From positions 682,001 through 746,000 of the forward strand of contig NZ_JACIBU010000001.1 of the NCBI RefSeq assembly GCF_014195485.1: a stretch of 64,000 nucleotides of DNA, read 5' to 3'. Under the pieces are notes generated by a model, which saw nothing but the letters and a program-made list of their open reading frames with translations, ran no database searches and was not told the origin of the DNA. The translations under genes and the position numbers were made by a program. The stretch is from Modestobacter versicolor. GTDB taxonomy: Bacteria > Actinomycetota > Actinomycetes > Mycobacteriales > Geodermatophilaceae. Position 1 is the stretch's first letter; every line of letters begins with the position of its first letter. Shown here piece by piece: positions 25,703 through 34,705 of the stretch.

Positions 25703-26557
25703 GTGTTCGACAGCGACTTCGGCCCCGACCCCCTGGCCCTGCTGACCCGGGAGGTGCTGCGCGAGCGCACCCCCGCGCTGATCGCCGAGGCCTGCGCCTG
25801 GGCGGTCGGCCTCTCCGACCAGCCGCACCACCTGCGGGTGCGTGGGCGGGTGGTCACCACCGGTCTGACCATCGGCGCCCGCGCGGCGACCGGTCAGCTG
25901 CTCAGCGGCGAGGAGGACGGCCGGCTCGAGCTCGGTGACGCGCGCCCGGGGAGCTTCCAGGACGCGCTGAACTCGGTCACCGCCGACGGCACGCTGATCG
26001 CCGAGCACTTCGACCGGGAGGTGGTCGAGCCCTTCGTCCTGGCCACCTGCGTGCAGGCCGCCGAGCGGGCCCGCGACACCAGGGCCGCCGCCTGGTCGGA
26101 GCTGCTGGACGAGCTGGGGGAGGACGGCGCGGACCTGGTCGAGGTGGTCCGGGTGGCGGAGTGGGAGGCGCCGCTGCGGATCGACGCCGAGCACCTGGTG
26201 CTCGCCGCGCTGGGCGCCGTGCCGCTGGTCGAGGTGGAGGCCGAGGGGCTGCCGCTGTCGCTGGTCCGGGCCGCGGAGGCGGTCACCCGGGCGGCCGCGC
26301 CGCCCCCGGTCCGGCCGGCCGAGCCCGGCCGCCCCGACGAGCTGGCCGGGGCGCTCTTCCTCGCCGAGGCCGCGCTGCAGGGCTCCGGCCTCACGCTGCC
26401 GGTGCCGCTGGCCCAGGCCGACCGGCTGCTCGACGTGCTGCTGGCCGAGGGGCTGCTGCCGGAGGAGGTGCCGGCGCTGCTGGCCCACCTGCCCGTCGAG
26501 CCGGTGACCGCAGCCGAGGTGCGGGCCACCCTCGCCACCCTCGGCCCGGGGCTCTGA
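25703..26557 (+). CDS. hypothetical protein, all-helical
   Basis: A 284-residue protein that I do not recognise. It is rich in Ala, Leu and Glu, with no signal peptide, membrane segment, cysteine motif or nucleotide-binding loop. The opening MFDSDFGPDPLALLTREVLRERT and the repeated Leu/Glu helices suggest a soluble helical protein. Codon use matches the neighbours. The GTG start directly follows GGTGGAGGG. It converges with the DUF3616 gene with one base between the stops. Confidence 0.6.
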   Translation: MFDSDFGPDPLALLTREVLRERTPALIAEACAWAVGLSDQPHHLRVRGRVVTTGLTIGARAATGQLLSGEEDGRLELGDARPGSFQDALNSVTADGTLIAEHFDREVVEPFVLATCVQAAERARDTRAAAWSELLDELGEDGADLVEVVRVAEWEAPLRIDAEHLVLAALGAVPLVEVEAEGLPLSLVRAAEAVTRAAAPPPVRPAEPGRPDELAGALFLAEAALQGSGLTLPVPLAQADRLLDVLLAEGLLPEEVPALLAHLPVEPVTAAEVRATLATLGPGL

Positions 26558-26558
26558 C

Positions 26559-27650
26559 TCAGCCGCCGGTGCCCGCGCCGGGCAGCCGGACGACGTCGGC
26601 GGTGACGCCGTGCTCGTGCAGCCGATCCGGCGCCGGGCTGTCGTAGACGACCAGCAGCTGCGCGCCGCCGGGGCCGTCGGCGACCAGCCCGATGCCCTCG
26701 GCGTGGTCGACCCCGACGCCGAAGGGCAGGTCGACCTCCCGGGTCAGCAGCTCGTCCCGCACCACCTGCGGGGTGTCGGCGGTCAGCGCGCCGTGCCAGC
26801 GGAACACGTGCACGGGGCCGTCCAGGTCCATCGTCGGGCCGGCCAGCACCAGCAGGTCCGAGCCGTGCGGGCACAGGTCGCGCACGCCCAGCCCGGCCAT
26901 CCGCAGCACGTGCTTGCGGTAGGGGCGGCCGTCGGCGAACGGGCGCAGCAGCAGCCGGGCGGGGTCGTCGGGGTCGACGGCCGGGCGCAGCTCCAGCACC
27001 ACCGCCCAGCCCCGCAGCACCGGCCCGCGCAGGCCGAGGTACACCCGCTCGCCGGCCACCGCGATGCCCTCGACGTCCAGGCCGTTGTCCTTGCCGGGGA
27101 TCGGCAGGAACGGCGCCAGGTGCTCGTCGTCGGCGAGCAGGTCGCGCAGGTCGCGGCCGGAGCTCCCGAACACCGCCGCGACGTGCGTGCGGCCGTCGAC
27201 GGTCAGCTCGCGCACCGGGGTGGGCAGGCCGTCGACGTCGGCGACCGGCAGCCGCACCAGCACCTGGCGGTTGGCCTGCCCGGTGACCCGGGCCAGCCGG
27301 CGCAGCGCCTTCTCCCCGCTGTGCCGGGCCTTCACCTGGCGCCGGCGCAGGCTGTGCGAGCCGACCGCCCAGAGGAAGTGCCCGTGCCGGGCCAGCCCCT
27401 CGACGTCGGCCTCCTCGTCGGCGTCCTCGCCGGGCAGCGGCACCAGGTCGGCGAGCCGGAAGCTGGTCTGCCCCGCGTACTCCCGCGGCCGGTCGGGGTC
27501 GTCGGCGACCAGCCGCTCGATCGTCGCGGTCTCGTCGCCGGCCACCCACAGCACCGGGCCGTCGCTGCGCACCGCGGAGAGGTTGGTGTGGGTGCTGGCC
27601 GCGCGGGCGTCCGCGGAGAAGGACAGCCGGACGGTGTGCTCGATGCTCAC
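26559..27650 (-). CDS. DUF3616 family protein
   Basis: A 363-residue protein with features of DUF3616: the opening block (RAASTHTNLSAVRSDGPVLWVAGDET), then DADEEADVEGLARHGHFLWAVGSHSLRR, KDNGLDVEGIAVAGERVYLGLRGPVLRG and VDHAEGIGLV. The repeated beta-strand pattern suggests a beta-propeller-like fold. It has no signal peptide. Function is unknown. The GTG at 27650 is used; another GTG lies nine bases upstream. Confidence 0.78.
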   Translation of the reverse strand: MSIEHTVRLSFSADARAASTHTNLSAVRSDGPVLWVAGDETATIERLVADDPDRPREYAGQTSFRLADLVPLPGEDADEEADVEGLARHGHFLWAVGSHSLRRRQVKARHSGEKALRRLARVTGQANRQVLVRLPVADVDGLPTPVRELTVDGRTHVAAVFGSSGRDLRDLLADDEHLAPFLPIPGKDNGLDVEGIAVAGERVYLGLRGPVLRGWAVVLELRPAVDPDDPARLLLRPFADGRPYRKHVLRMAGLGVRDLCPHGSDLLVLAGPTMDLDGPVHVFRWHGALTADTPQVVRDELLTREVDLPFGVGVDHAEGIGLVADGPGGAQLLVVYDSPAPDRLHEHGVTADVVRLPGAGTGG

Positions 27651-27748
27651 GCCCACCACCCTGGCACGCCGCGCGCACGGCCCCCTTCCGCGCACCCGCC
27701 GGCGGGGCGACCATGGCAGGGCACGCATGCTCCCGGAGGGACAGTGCC

Positions 27749-27994
27749 ATGAGCAGCTCTGCGAACCCGAACCCGAGCCCGGACGACCGGCGCCGCCGGC
27801 CCGCCCCGGACCCGCTCACGATGACCCCGGCGGAGAAGCTGATCGCCGAGTGGGAGGCGCGCCACGACGTCGCCGCCCGCGGGGCGCGGGCGACGCCGGG
27901 GGCGGTCCAGCACTACCTGTCCGAGACCCGTTCGCGCGAGCGGTGCGACGAGGCGGCGCGACCCCGCCCCGCCCACCGGGCGGACCGGCACTGA
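27749..27994 (+). CDS. hypothetical basic small protein
   Basis: An 81-residue, Arg/Pro-rich protein (MSSSANPNPSPDDRRRR...) with one probable helix (TPAEKLIAEWEARHDVAARGA). GGAGGG lies eight bases before the ATG. Nothing in the sequence points to a function. It precedes the zinc-ribbon gene on the same strand by 42 bases. Confidence 0.5.
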   Translation: MSSSANPNPSPDDRRRRPAPDPLTMTPAEKLIAEWEARHDVAARGARATPGAVQHYLSETRSRERCDEAARPRPAHRADRH

Positions 27995-28036
27995 CACCCC
28001 GGGGAACCGTGCGGCGGCCGTCGCCGTTGGCCGCGC

Positions 28037-28426
28037 ATGGACCTGGTCTGCCCGAAGTGTCAGGGGACGATGCGCACGTACGAGCGCAACGGCGTCCACG
28101 TCGACCAGTGCGCGGACTGCCGCGGGATCTTCCTGGACCGCGGTGAGCTCGAGCGCCTGGTCGACGCGGAGAACGCATGGCACGGCGGGGCCGCCACCCC
28201 GCCGCCGGCCGCGGCCGCGCCGCAGCAGTCGAGCCACCAGCAGCCGTTCTCGCACCCGCAGGCGACCCACCCGCAGCAGTCGCACGGGCAGGCCCAGCCG
28301 GCGGCCTCGCTCGGCGCGGTGGTGAGCGAGGTGCTCGGCCAGGTGCGCAGCAGCTCGAGCTCCTCGCACGGCTCCTACGGCAGCAAGCCGCGCAAGAAGT
28401 CGTTGATCAGCGAGCTGTTCGGCTGA
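28037..28426 (+). CDS. zinc-ribbon (zf-TFIIB type) protein
   Basis: A 129-residue protein. The N-terminal 45 residues form the zf-TFIIB domain: LVCPKCQGTM and VDQCADCRGIFLDRGELERLV, with two Cys-x2-Cys pairs. The middle is a Gln/His/Pro-rich low-complexity linker and the C-terminus ends KPRKKSLISELFG. The domain is common in small actinobacterial proteins of unknown role. The last 20 bases overlap the convergent VOC gene. Confidence 0.85.
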   Translation: MDLVCPKCQGTMRTYERNGVHVDQCADCRGIFLDRGELERLVDAENAWHGGAATPPPAAAAPQQSSHQQPFSHPQATHPQQSHGQAQPAASLGAVVSEVLGQVRSSSSSSHGSYGSKPRKKSLISELFG

Positions 28427-28823
28427 TCCGGGCGGCCCGCATCTCCCGGTGGTGCGGGTTGACCATCACGCCGAGCACGTTGCCGAACGGGTCGACCACC
28501 GAGGCGGTCGCGAAGCCCGAGCCGTCCCCGTGCTCGGTCAGCGGCTCGTGCGCGGTGGCGCCCAGCGCCACCAGCTGCTCGATCGCGGCCGGCAGGTCGT
28601 CGACGTCCCAGTAGACGACGGCGTCCGGCGGCGTGGCCGGAGCCGGCGTCCGCCGGTAGCGGGCGTCGATCAGGCCGAGCTCGTCCTCGCTCTCGCCGAC
28701 CCGGAACTCCAGGTAGCCGGGCACCGAGTAGTAGGGCTCGATGCCCAGCAGCTCGGTGTACCACCGGCCGGCCGCGGCCAGGTCGTCGGCGTAGAAGGAG
28801 ACGGTCGCCAGTTCTCGCAGCAT
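28407..28823 (-). CDS. VOC family (glyoxalase/dioxygenase fold) protein
   Basis: A 138-residue single-chain vicinal-oxygen-chelate protein: LATVSFYADDLAAAGRWYTELLGIEPYYSVPGYLEFRVG, then the repeat half ending DPFGNVLGVMVNP. Such proteins are metal-dependent isomerases, dioxygenases or resistance proteins; which one cannot be said. The ATG follows GAGAGG. It diverges from a WYL regulator gene 106 bases away, a common arrangement in which the regulator controls the VOC gene. Confidence 0.85.
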   Translation of the reverse strand: MLRELATVSFYADDLAAAGRWYTELLGIEPYYSVPGYLEFRVGESEDELGLIDARYRRTPAPATPPDAVVYWDVDDLPAAIEQLVALGATAHEPLTEHGDGSGFATASVVDPFGNVLGVMVNPHHREMRAARISRTAR

Positions 28824-28929
28824 CGGGGTGCCTCTCGTCGGGGCGGCGGGGGAGCCGCTGGGGTGTCGAGGTCCACGATCCGCGCTGAAGTGCTCACCTC
28901 CTGACCACTTTGCGCGGCATCCTCTGCGC

Positions 28930-29874
28930 ATGCGGGCGGACCGGCTGGTGGCAGTGCTGCTGCTGATGCAGACCCGCGGCCGGGTGACGGCCGCGGAGCT
29001 GGCGGCCGAGCTGGAGGTCTCGGTGGCCACCGCCCGCCGCGACCTGGAGGCGCTGTCAGCGGCCGGCGTCCCGGTGTACCCGCAGGCCGGGCGGGGCGGC
29101 GGCTGGTCGCTGGTGGGCGGGGCCCGCACCGACCTCACCGGGCTGACCGAGCCCGAGGCGCAGGCGCTGTTCGCGCTGCTCGGGACGGCGGCCGGGGCGG
29201 CACCCGAGGCCCGCACGGCGCTGCGCAAGCTGCTCCGGGCGCTCCCCGGCACCTTCCGGGCCGGCGCCCAGGCGGCGGCCGAGGCCGTGGTCGTCGACGC
29301 CGCCGGCTGGGGAGCGGGCGACCGGCGCCGTCCCGAGCTGGCCGACGCGCTGCAGTCCGCCGTCGTCCGGCGCCGCCGGGTGCGGCTCACCTACCGCGGC
29401 CGCGACCGGTCCGCGGCCGAGCGGCTGGTCGACCCGTGGGGCCTGGTCGACAAGGACGACGTCTGGTACCTCGTGGCGGGCACCCCGGCCGGGCAGCGCA
29501 CCTTCCGGCTGGACCGGGTGGTGGCCGCGGTGGTGACCGACGAGCCGGCCGAGCGCCCGGCGGACCTGCGGCTGGCCGAGGTGTGGGAGCAGGTGGTGGC
29601 CGAGATGGAGGGGCGCCGGTCGACGGTCGCGGCCACCGTGCTGGTGCCGGCCCGGCTGCTGCCGGTGCTCCGCCGGGTCCTCGGCCGGCACTGCACCGGC
29701 GACGAGCCGGCCGAGGACGGGCGGGTGCGGGTCCGGGTCGCGGCGCACACCGCGCGGTCGGTCGCCGAGCAGCTGGCCGGGTTCGGCGGCGCGGTGGAGG
29801 TGGTCGAGCCGCCCGAGGTGCGCGCCGAGCTGGCCCGGCTGGGCGCCGAACTGGTCGAGCGCCACAGCAGCTGA
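28930..29874 (+). CDS. WYL-domain transcriptional regulator (HTH type 11)
   Basis: A 314-residue regulator. The N-terminal HTH (RADRLVAVLLLMQTRGRVTAAELAAELEVSVATARRDLEAL) is followed by a WYL domain (about residues 140-225, WGLVDKDDVWYLVAG, FRLDRVV) and a C-terminal WCX-like extension. WYL domains sense nucleotides or nucleic acids. A CATCCT hexamer ends six bases before the ATG, so the transcript may be leaderless. The adjacent divergent VOC gene is the likeliest target. Confidence 0.87.
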   Translation: MRADRLVAVLLLMQTRGRVTAAELAAELEVSVATARRDLEALSAAGVPVYPQAGRGGGWSLVGGARTDLTGLTEPEAQALFALLGTAAGAAPEARTALRKLLRALPGTFRAGAQAAAEAVVVDAAGWGAGDRRRPELADALQSAVVRRRRVRLTYRGRDRSAAERLVDPWGLVDKDDVWYLVAGTPAGQRTFRLDRVVAAVVTDEPAERPADLRLAEVWEQVVAEMEGRRSTVAATVLVPARLLPVLRRVLGRHCTGDEPAEDGRVRVRVAAHTARSVAEQLAGFGGAVEVVEPPEVRAELARLGAELVERHSS

Positions 29875-29936
29875 CCGGTTCGCCGCGCGGTGGCCGGGCA
29901 TGGGGCATCCCGGGACGACGTCGACGGAGGGGTGCA

Positions 29937-31004
29937 GTGGTGGCAGGACAGGGCAGCGTGCTGGTGACCGGGGCCGGCGGGGTGATCGGGGCGCACGCCG
30001 CCGCCGAGCACGCGAAGGACCCCGGCCGGCGGGTGCGGGGGCTGAGCCGCCGGGCGCCGCGGGAGACCGGCTGGGAGCACCTCGCCGTCGACCTGCGCGA
30101 CCCCGGGGCGTCCCGGGCGGGGCTGGCCGAGGCCGGCGACGTGACCCACCTGGTGTTCGGGGCCTACGCCGAGCGCCCCACCGCCCGGGAGCTCTCGGAG
30201 GTCAACGTCGGGATGCTGCGCAACACGCTGGACGGGCTGGCCGCGGCCGGGGCGCCGCTGGAGCACGTCACCCTCTACCAGGGCGGCAAGGCCTACGGCG
30301 CGCACATGGGGTTCTTCAACACCCCGGCCAAGGAGCGCGACCCGCGGATCGTCCAGCCGAACTTCTACTACGACCAGGAGGACCTGCTCCGCGAGGTCGC
30401 CGCCGAGCGCGGGTTCCGGCTCACCGTGTTCCGGCCCGAGGGCGTGATCGGGTACGCCGTGGGCAACCCGATGAACCTGCTCATGGTCCTCGCCGTCTAC
30501 GCGGCGATCAGCCGGGAGCTGGGCCAGCCGCTGCGGTTCCCCGGCAGCCTCGCCGCCTACGACGCGCTGTACCAGGTCACCGACGCCGAGCTGCTGGCCC
30601 GGGCGACCGTGTGGGCCGGGGACGAGCCGGCCGCCGACGGCGAGGTCTACAACGTGACCAACGGCGACCAGGTGCGGTGGCGGCACCTGTTCCCTGCGTT
30701 CGCCCGGGCCTTCGGCATGGAGCACGCCGAGCCGCAGCCGGTGCCGCTGGCCGAGGCGATGGCCGACCGGCGCGACGTCTGGGAGCGGCTGGCCGCCCGG
30801 CACGACCTCGTCCCGACGCCGTACGAGGACCTGGTCGGCTGGGAGTTCGGCGAGTTCATCCTCACCTCCGGCTTCGACAACGTCAGCTCCACGATCAAGC
30901 TGCGCCAGGCCGGGTTCGCCGACTGCCTGGACACCGAGGACCGGTTCCTGGAGCTGTTCGAGCAGCTGGCGGCGCGGAAGGTGATCCCGCCGCTGGCCGG
31001 GTAG
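29937..31004 (+). CDS. PRISE-type SDR (progesterone 5-beta-reductase/iridoid-synthase-like)
   Basis: A 355-residue extended SDR. The cofactor loop is VLVTGAGGVIGAHAA, and the PRISE signatures are the Lys in TLYQGGKAYGAHMG and the Tyr in PNFYYDQEDLL (replacing the usual YxxxK pair). Members reduce enones with NADPH; the natural substrate in bacteria is mostly unknown. The GTG at 29937 lies six bases after GGAGG; the next codon is also GTG and is an equal alternative. Confidence 0.82.
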   Translation: MVAGQGSVLVTGAGGVIGAHAAAEHAKDPGRRVRGLSRRAPRETGWEHLAVDLRDPGASRAGLAEAGDVTHLVFGAYAERPTARELSEVNVGMLRNTLDGLAAAGAPLEHVTLYQGGKAYGAHMGFFNTPAKERDPRIVQPNFYYDQEDLLREVAAERGFRLTVFRPEGVIGYAVGNPMNLLMVLAVYAAISRELGQPLRFPGSLAAYDALYQVTDAELLARATVWAGDEPAADGEVYNVTNGDQVRWRHLFPAFARAFGMEHAEPQPVPLAEAMADRRDVWERLAARHDLVPTPYEDLVGWEFGEFILTSGFDNVSSTIKLRQAGFADCLDTEDRFLELFEQLAARKVIPPLAG

Positions 31005-31013
31005 GGGAGCGGC

Positions 31014-31364
31014 ATGCCCGACTACACCGTGAACGAGGCCGGCGTCGCCCATGCCCGGGAGCTCATCGACGCCGGGGAGTACGACGCCGACACCGAGTGG
31101 TCCCAGGCTGCGCCCTCGGCTGCGGAGCAGAACGAGGAGCGGGACGACGAGGGCCAGGAGGGCTACGCGCAGTGGCACCTGGCCGTCGACGAGTCCAAGG
31201 GCGAGGGCACCAAGGGGCGGTACCGGTTCCCCTACGGCGACTTCAGCCGGGTCAACCGGGCGGCGTTGATCCACGCGAAGCAGCGGGCCGCCCAGAACGA
31301 CCACCCGGAGATCGAGCGGGCCGCCGACCAGCTGCTGGAGCGCCTGGACGCCGCCCGGGGCTGA
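31014..31364 (+). CDS. conserved hypothetical protein
   Basis: A 116-residue protein beginning MPDYTVNEAGVAHARELIDAGEYDADTEWSQ, with YAQWHLAVDESKGEGTKGRYRFPYGDFSRVNRAALI in the middle. This pattern recurs in many actinobacterial and other bacterial proteins, to my recollection, but has no assigned function. It starts nine bases after the PRISE reductase stop and is probably co-transcribed with it. Confidence 0.75.
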   Translation: MPDYTVNEAGVAHARELIDAGEYDADTEWSQAAPSAAEQNEERDDEGQEGYAQWHLAVDESKGEGTKGRYRFPYGDFSRVNRAALIHAKQRAAQNDHPEIERAADQLLERLDAARG

Positions 31365-31513
31365 CGCAGCCCGGCCCGCCCAGCGGAAGCCGGGACGCGG
31401 CCGGGCCCCCGCGTCGGCAGACTGCGGGAGCGCCCCGGCGACGGAGCCGGGCGCCCGGCGGGCCCGCGGGCACCGGGCGGCCGCCGGCCGGCACACCCGG
31501 TGCAGGAGCGCAC

Positions 31514-32620
31514 ATGCGGATCACCGCCGCCGTCGTCGAAGAGCAGCACACCCCGTTCGTCGTCCGGGACGTCGAGCTGGACGACCCGGGCCCCGGGGAG
31601 GTGCTGGTCCGGGTCGCGGCCGCCGGCTTCTGCCACACCGACGGCCTGGCCCGCGACGGCGAGCTGCCGTTCCCACTGCCCGGCGTGCTGGGCCACGAGG
31701 GCGCCGGCACGGTCGTCGCCGTGGGGGACGGCGTCACCTCGGTGCGCGAGGGCCAGGCCGTCGTCATGGGCTGGCCGTGGTGCGGGGAGTGCCGCAACTG
31801 CCTGGACGGCGAGCCGCGGTACTGCCTGCAGCTGGGCGCGCTGTGCTTCAGCGGGCAGCGGCCGATCGGCAACTCCGGTCTGCGCACCACGGGCGGCGAC
31901 CCGGTGGCCGGTGCCTTCTTCGGCCAGTCCTCCTTCGCCACCCACTCGCTGGCCACGGCCACCTCGCTGGTGCCCGTCCCGGACGGGCTGCCGGTCGACC
32001 TGATGGGACCGCTGGCCTGCGGGCTGGCCACCGGCGCCGGGGCCGTCTTCCACACCGCGCGCCCGCTGCCCGGCTCCTCGATCGTGGTCTACGGCGCCGG
32101 GACGGTCGGCCTGGCCGCGGTCATGGCCGCCCGGAACTCCCCGGCCAGCACGATCATCGCCGTCGACCGGCACGCCTCCCGGCTGCAGCTGGCCCGCGAG
32201 CTGGGGGCCACCGAGGTCATCGACGCCACCGACACCGACCCGGTGCAGGCGGTCGCCGACATCTGCGGCGGCCCGGCGGACTTCGCCGTCGAGTGCACCG
32301 GCATCATCGCCGTCGTCCGGCAGGCGATCGACTCGGTCGGCATGCGCGGTCAGGCGATCCTCATCGGTGGCGCCCCCGCCGGCGCCGAGTTCAGCGCCGA
32401 CCACATGACCACGCTGTGGGGGAAGTCGATCGTCGGCACGCTGGGCGGCAGCGGCCGCAGCCAGCGGCTGATCGGTGGGCTGATGGACCTCTACGCCGCC
32501 GGGCGCTTCCCGATCGACCGGCTGGTGGAGCGCTTCCCGCTGGAGCGGATCGGCGAGGCCATGGAGGCCTCCTACAGCGGCGCCGTGGTGAAGCCGGTCA
32601 TCACCATGCCGCAGGGCTGA
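31514..32620 (+). CDS. zinc-dependent alcohol dehydrogenase (medium-chain)
   Basis: A 368-residue MDR-family enzyme. The catalytic zinc ligands are Cys in AAGFCHTDG, the His/Glu in LGHEGAG, and a later Cys (PLACGLATG). The structural zinc site has four Cys in CGECRNCLDGEPRYC. The nucleotide loop is VYGAGTVGLAA, followed by an acidic VDRH that indicates NAD preference. It resembles aryl/benzyl alcohol dehydrogenases. The ATG follows GCAGGAG. Confidence 0.88.
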   Translation: MRITAAVVEEQHTPFVVRDVELDDPGPGEVLVRVAAAGFCHTDGLARDGELPFPLPGVLGHEGAGTVVAVGDGVTSVREGQAVVMGWPWCGECRNCLDGEPRYCLQLGALCFSGQRPIGNSGLRTTGGDPVAGAFFGQSSFATHSLATATSLVPVPDGLPVDLMGPLACGLATGAGAVFHTARPLPGSSIVVYGAGTVGLAAVMAARNSPASTIIAVDRHASRLQLARELGATEVIDATDTDPVQAVADICGGPADFAVECTGIIAVVRQAIDSVGMRGQAILIGGAPAGAEFSADHMTTLWGKSIVGTLGGSGRSQRLIGGLMDLYAAGRFPIDRLVERFPLERIGEAMEASYSGAVVKPVITMPQG

Positions 32621-32624
32621 TGCC

Positions 32625-32660
32625 GTGGCGGCCGGCACCCGGGTGGGTGCCGGCCGCCAC
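32625..32660. terminator. strong bidirectional hairpin terminator
   Basis: GTGGCGGCCGGCACCC pairs with its perfect 16-base complement around the loop GGGT, between the convergent alcohol dehydrogenase and PhoD genes. It overlaps neither coding region. Confidence 0.82.
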
Positions 32661-32664
32661 CGGC

Positions 32665-34494
32665 CTACCGGGTGCTGGCCGCGGCCCGCTCGAACTCGAC
32701 GACGTCCCGCCAGCCGCCGCGCGGCACCGACGCCGTCCGCGGCTCGTCGGACCGCCGGCCGAGCTGGCCGGCCGGGCCGGTGACCTGCCGCGACCCCTTG
32801 GTCGAGACGTAGGAGGTCTCGTAGCCGACGGTCGCCTGCGGGTCCAGCCGCGGGTCGACGAGCAGCCCCTTGTCGCCTCCGCTGCGGATGAAGAAGAAGT
32901 CCGCCTGCACCCGGGCCGGGGTGACGTCCAGGACGGTGAACCCGTGGCCGATGCCCTCCAGGTAGCGGACCCAGGGGTTCACGGCCTGGAAGGCGGCGGT
33001 CGCGGCCTGCGCGGTGGCCGCGGAGCCCAGCGACTCCTTGAACCCGTTGCTGGTCACCGACGGGCAGACGAACTCCACGCCCACGGAGTTGCGGTCCAGC
33101 GGGTAGCGGGTGGTGTCCCGGGGCAGGTCGTTGGCCCACGAGGAGTGGATGTCGCCGGTGAGCACGACCGGGTCGGTGCGACCGGCGGCCATCGCGTCCA
33201 GCAGCGCCCGCTGGTCGGCCTGGTAGCCGTCCCACTGGTCGGTGTTGAACACCTGGCCGGGCAGCACCCCGGCCCGCGGCAGGGCGTACACCCGGGTGAG
33301 CACCGTCTGGTTGCCGACCAGGTGCCAGGCCTTGCTGCTGCCGGTGATCCCGCGGGTGAGCCAGTCCAGCTGCTGCGGCTCGGGCAGGTGCCGGGCGGGG
33401 TCGGTCAGCGCCGGGTTGAGCGTGCTCGCCGCCGTCGTCGGCACCTGCTGGCTGCGGTTCTGCCGGGTCTCGATCACCGACAGCTCGGCCAGGTCGCCGA
33501 AGCTGAACCGGCGGAAGAACTGGGTGCCCTGGTGCGGCTGGGGCTGCCAGCTCCCCGGCTCGCGGATCGGCATCCACTCCAGGTAGGCCTGGAACGCCAG
33601 CGCCCGGCGGGCCAGGAAGTCGCCCTCGGGACGGGTGCCCGCCGGCTGGCCGGGGCCGGTGTAGGAGGTGTCCGGGTCGTCCTGCGTCTCGTGGTTCTCC
33701 GCGCCGGTGTCGTAGGCGTCGTTGGTGATCTCGTGGTCGTCGAAGACCACGATCCACGGCTGCCGGCGGTGCGCCTCGCGCAGGTCGGGGTCGGTCTTGT
33801 AGAGCGCGTGGCGCAGCCGGTAGTCGGCGAGGGTGACCACCTCGGTGGCCGGCTGGTGGTCGCGCACCCCGGCCAGCTCGGCGGGGCCGTAGCGGTCCTC
33901 GTCGTTGCCGTACTCGTAGAGGTAGTCGCCCAGGTGCAGCACGAAGTCCAGGTCGTCGCGGGCGGCCAGCCCCCGGTAGGCGGTGAAGTACCCGCCGGTG
34001 TAGTTGCTGCAGCTGACGAACGCCAGCCGCAGGGCGTGGGTGCGGCCCGGCTCGTCGGGAGCGGTCTGGGTGCGGCCGATCCCGGAGATCGCACCGCACG
34101 CGGCGAACCGGTAGTAGTACCGGGTGTAGGGGGTCAGGCCGGAGACGACGACCTTGACCGTGTGGTCACGCGAGGCGTCGGTCGTGGTGGTGCCGATCCT
34201 GACGATCTTGCGGAAGCCCGGGTCGGCGGCGACCGCCCAGATGACCCGGGTCCGGCGGCCGCGGCCGCTGCCCGGGGTGGCGTCCGGCGACGGCGTCACC
34301 CGGGTCCACAGCAGCAGCTCGGTGGCGGTCGGGTCGCCGCTGGCGATGCCGAAGCCGAACACCCCCGACCGGGCCGTCTCGTCGACCGTGGCCCGGGCCT
34401 CCTCGGTGGTGAGCCCACCCAGGGTGAGCGCGGCGGCCGCGACGGCCCCGCCCTTGAGCATCGTCCTGCGGGACAGCGGCGTCTCGATGGCCAT
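32665..34494 (-). CDS. phoD: PhoD-type alkaline phosphatase/phosphodiesterase, Tat-exported
   Basis: A 609-residue enzyme. The N-terminus (SRRTMLKGGAVAAAALTLGG) is a twin-arginine signal. Then comes a fibronectin-like N-domain (GLTPYTRYYYRF) and the PhoD metallophosphatase core with FVSCSNY, HLGDYLYEYG, FDDHEITND and VLTGDIHSSW, which carry the Fe/Ca ligands. It releases phosphate from mono- or diesters outside the membrane and is usually induced by phosphate starvation. I see no clear Pho box in the 211-base gap upstream, which otherwise holds nothing recognisable. Confidence 0.9.
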   Translation of the reverse strand: MAIETPLSRRTMLKGGAVAAAALTLGGLTTEEARATVDETARSGVFGFGIASGDPTATELLLWTRVTPSPDATPGSGRGRRTRVIWAVAADPGFRKIVRIGTTTTDASRDHTVKVVVSGLTPYTRYYYRFAACGAISGIGRTQTAPDEPGRTHALRLAFVSCSNYTGGYFTAYRGLAARDDLDFVLHLGDYLYEYGNDEDRYGPAELAGVRDHQPATEVVTLADYRLRHALYKTDPDLREAHRRQPWIVVFDDHEITNDAYDTGAENHETQDDPDTSYTGPGQPAGTRPEGDFLARRALAFQAYLEWMPIREPGSWQPQPHQGTQFFRRFSFGDLAELSVIETRQNRSQQVPTTAASTLNPALTDPARHLPEPQQLDWLTRGITGSSKAWHLVGNQTVLTRVYALPRAGVLPGQVFNTDQWDGYQADQRALLDAMAAGRTDPVVLTGDIHSSWANDLPRDTTRYPLDRNSVGVEFVCPSVTSNGFKESLGSAATAQAATAAFQAVNPWVRYLEGIGHGFTVLDVTPARVQADFFFIRSGGDKGLLVDPRLDPQATVGYETSYVSTKGSRQVTGPAGQLGRRSDEPRTASVPRGGWRDVVEFERAAASTR

Positions 34495-34705
34495 GCCTGG
34501 ACTGTGTCCGGGCCGGGCGACGCCCGGGCGGGTGCCGGGTGAACAACGGCGGTCGCGGCCCTGGCCGGTGGCCGACCGCTCGTTTTCCGGGCGCGACCGC
34601 CGGGCAGGGGAGGGAGACCGCGGTGCGCGTCCCGACCGCCCGAGCGCCCTGCGCAGCGAGCGCCGCCGTCCGGACCGCACCCTCCGCCCACCGACGGGAG
34701 CCCCC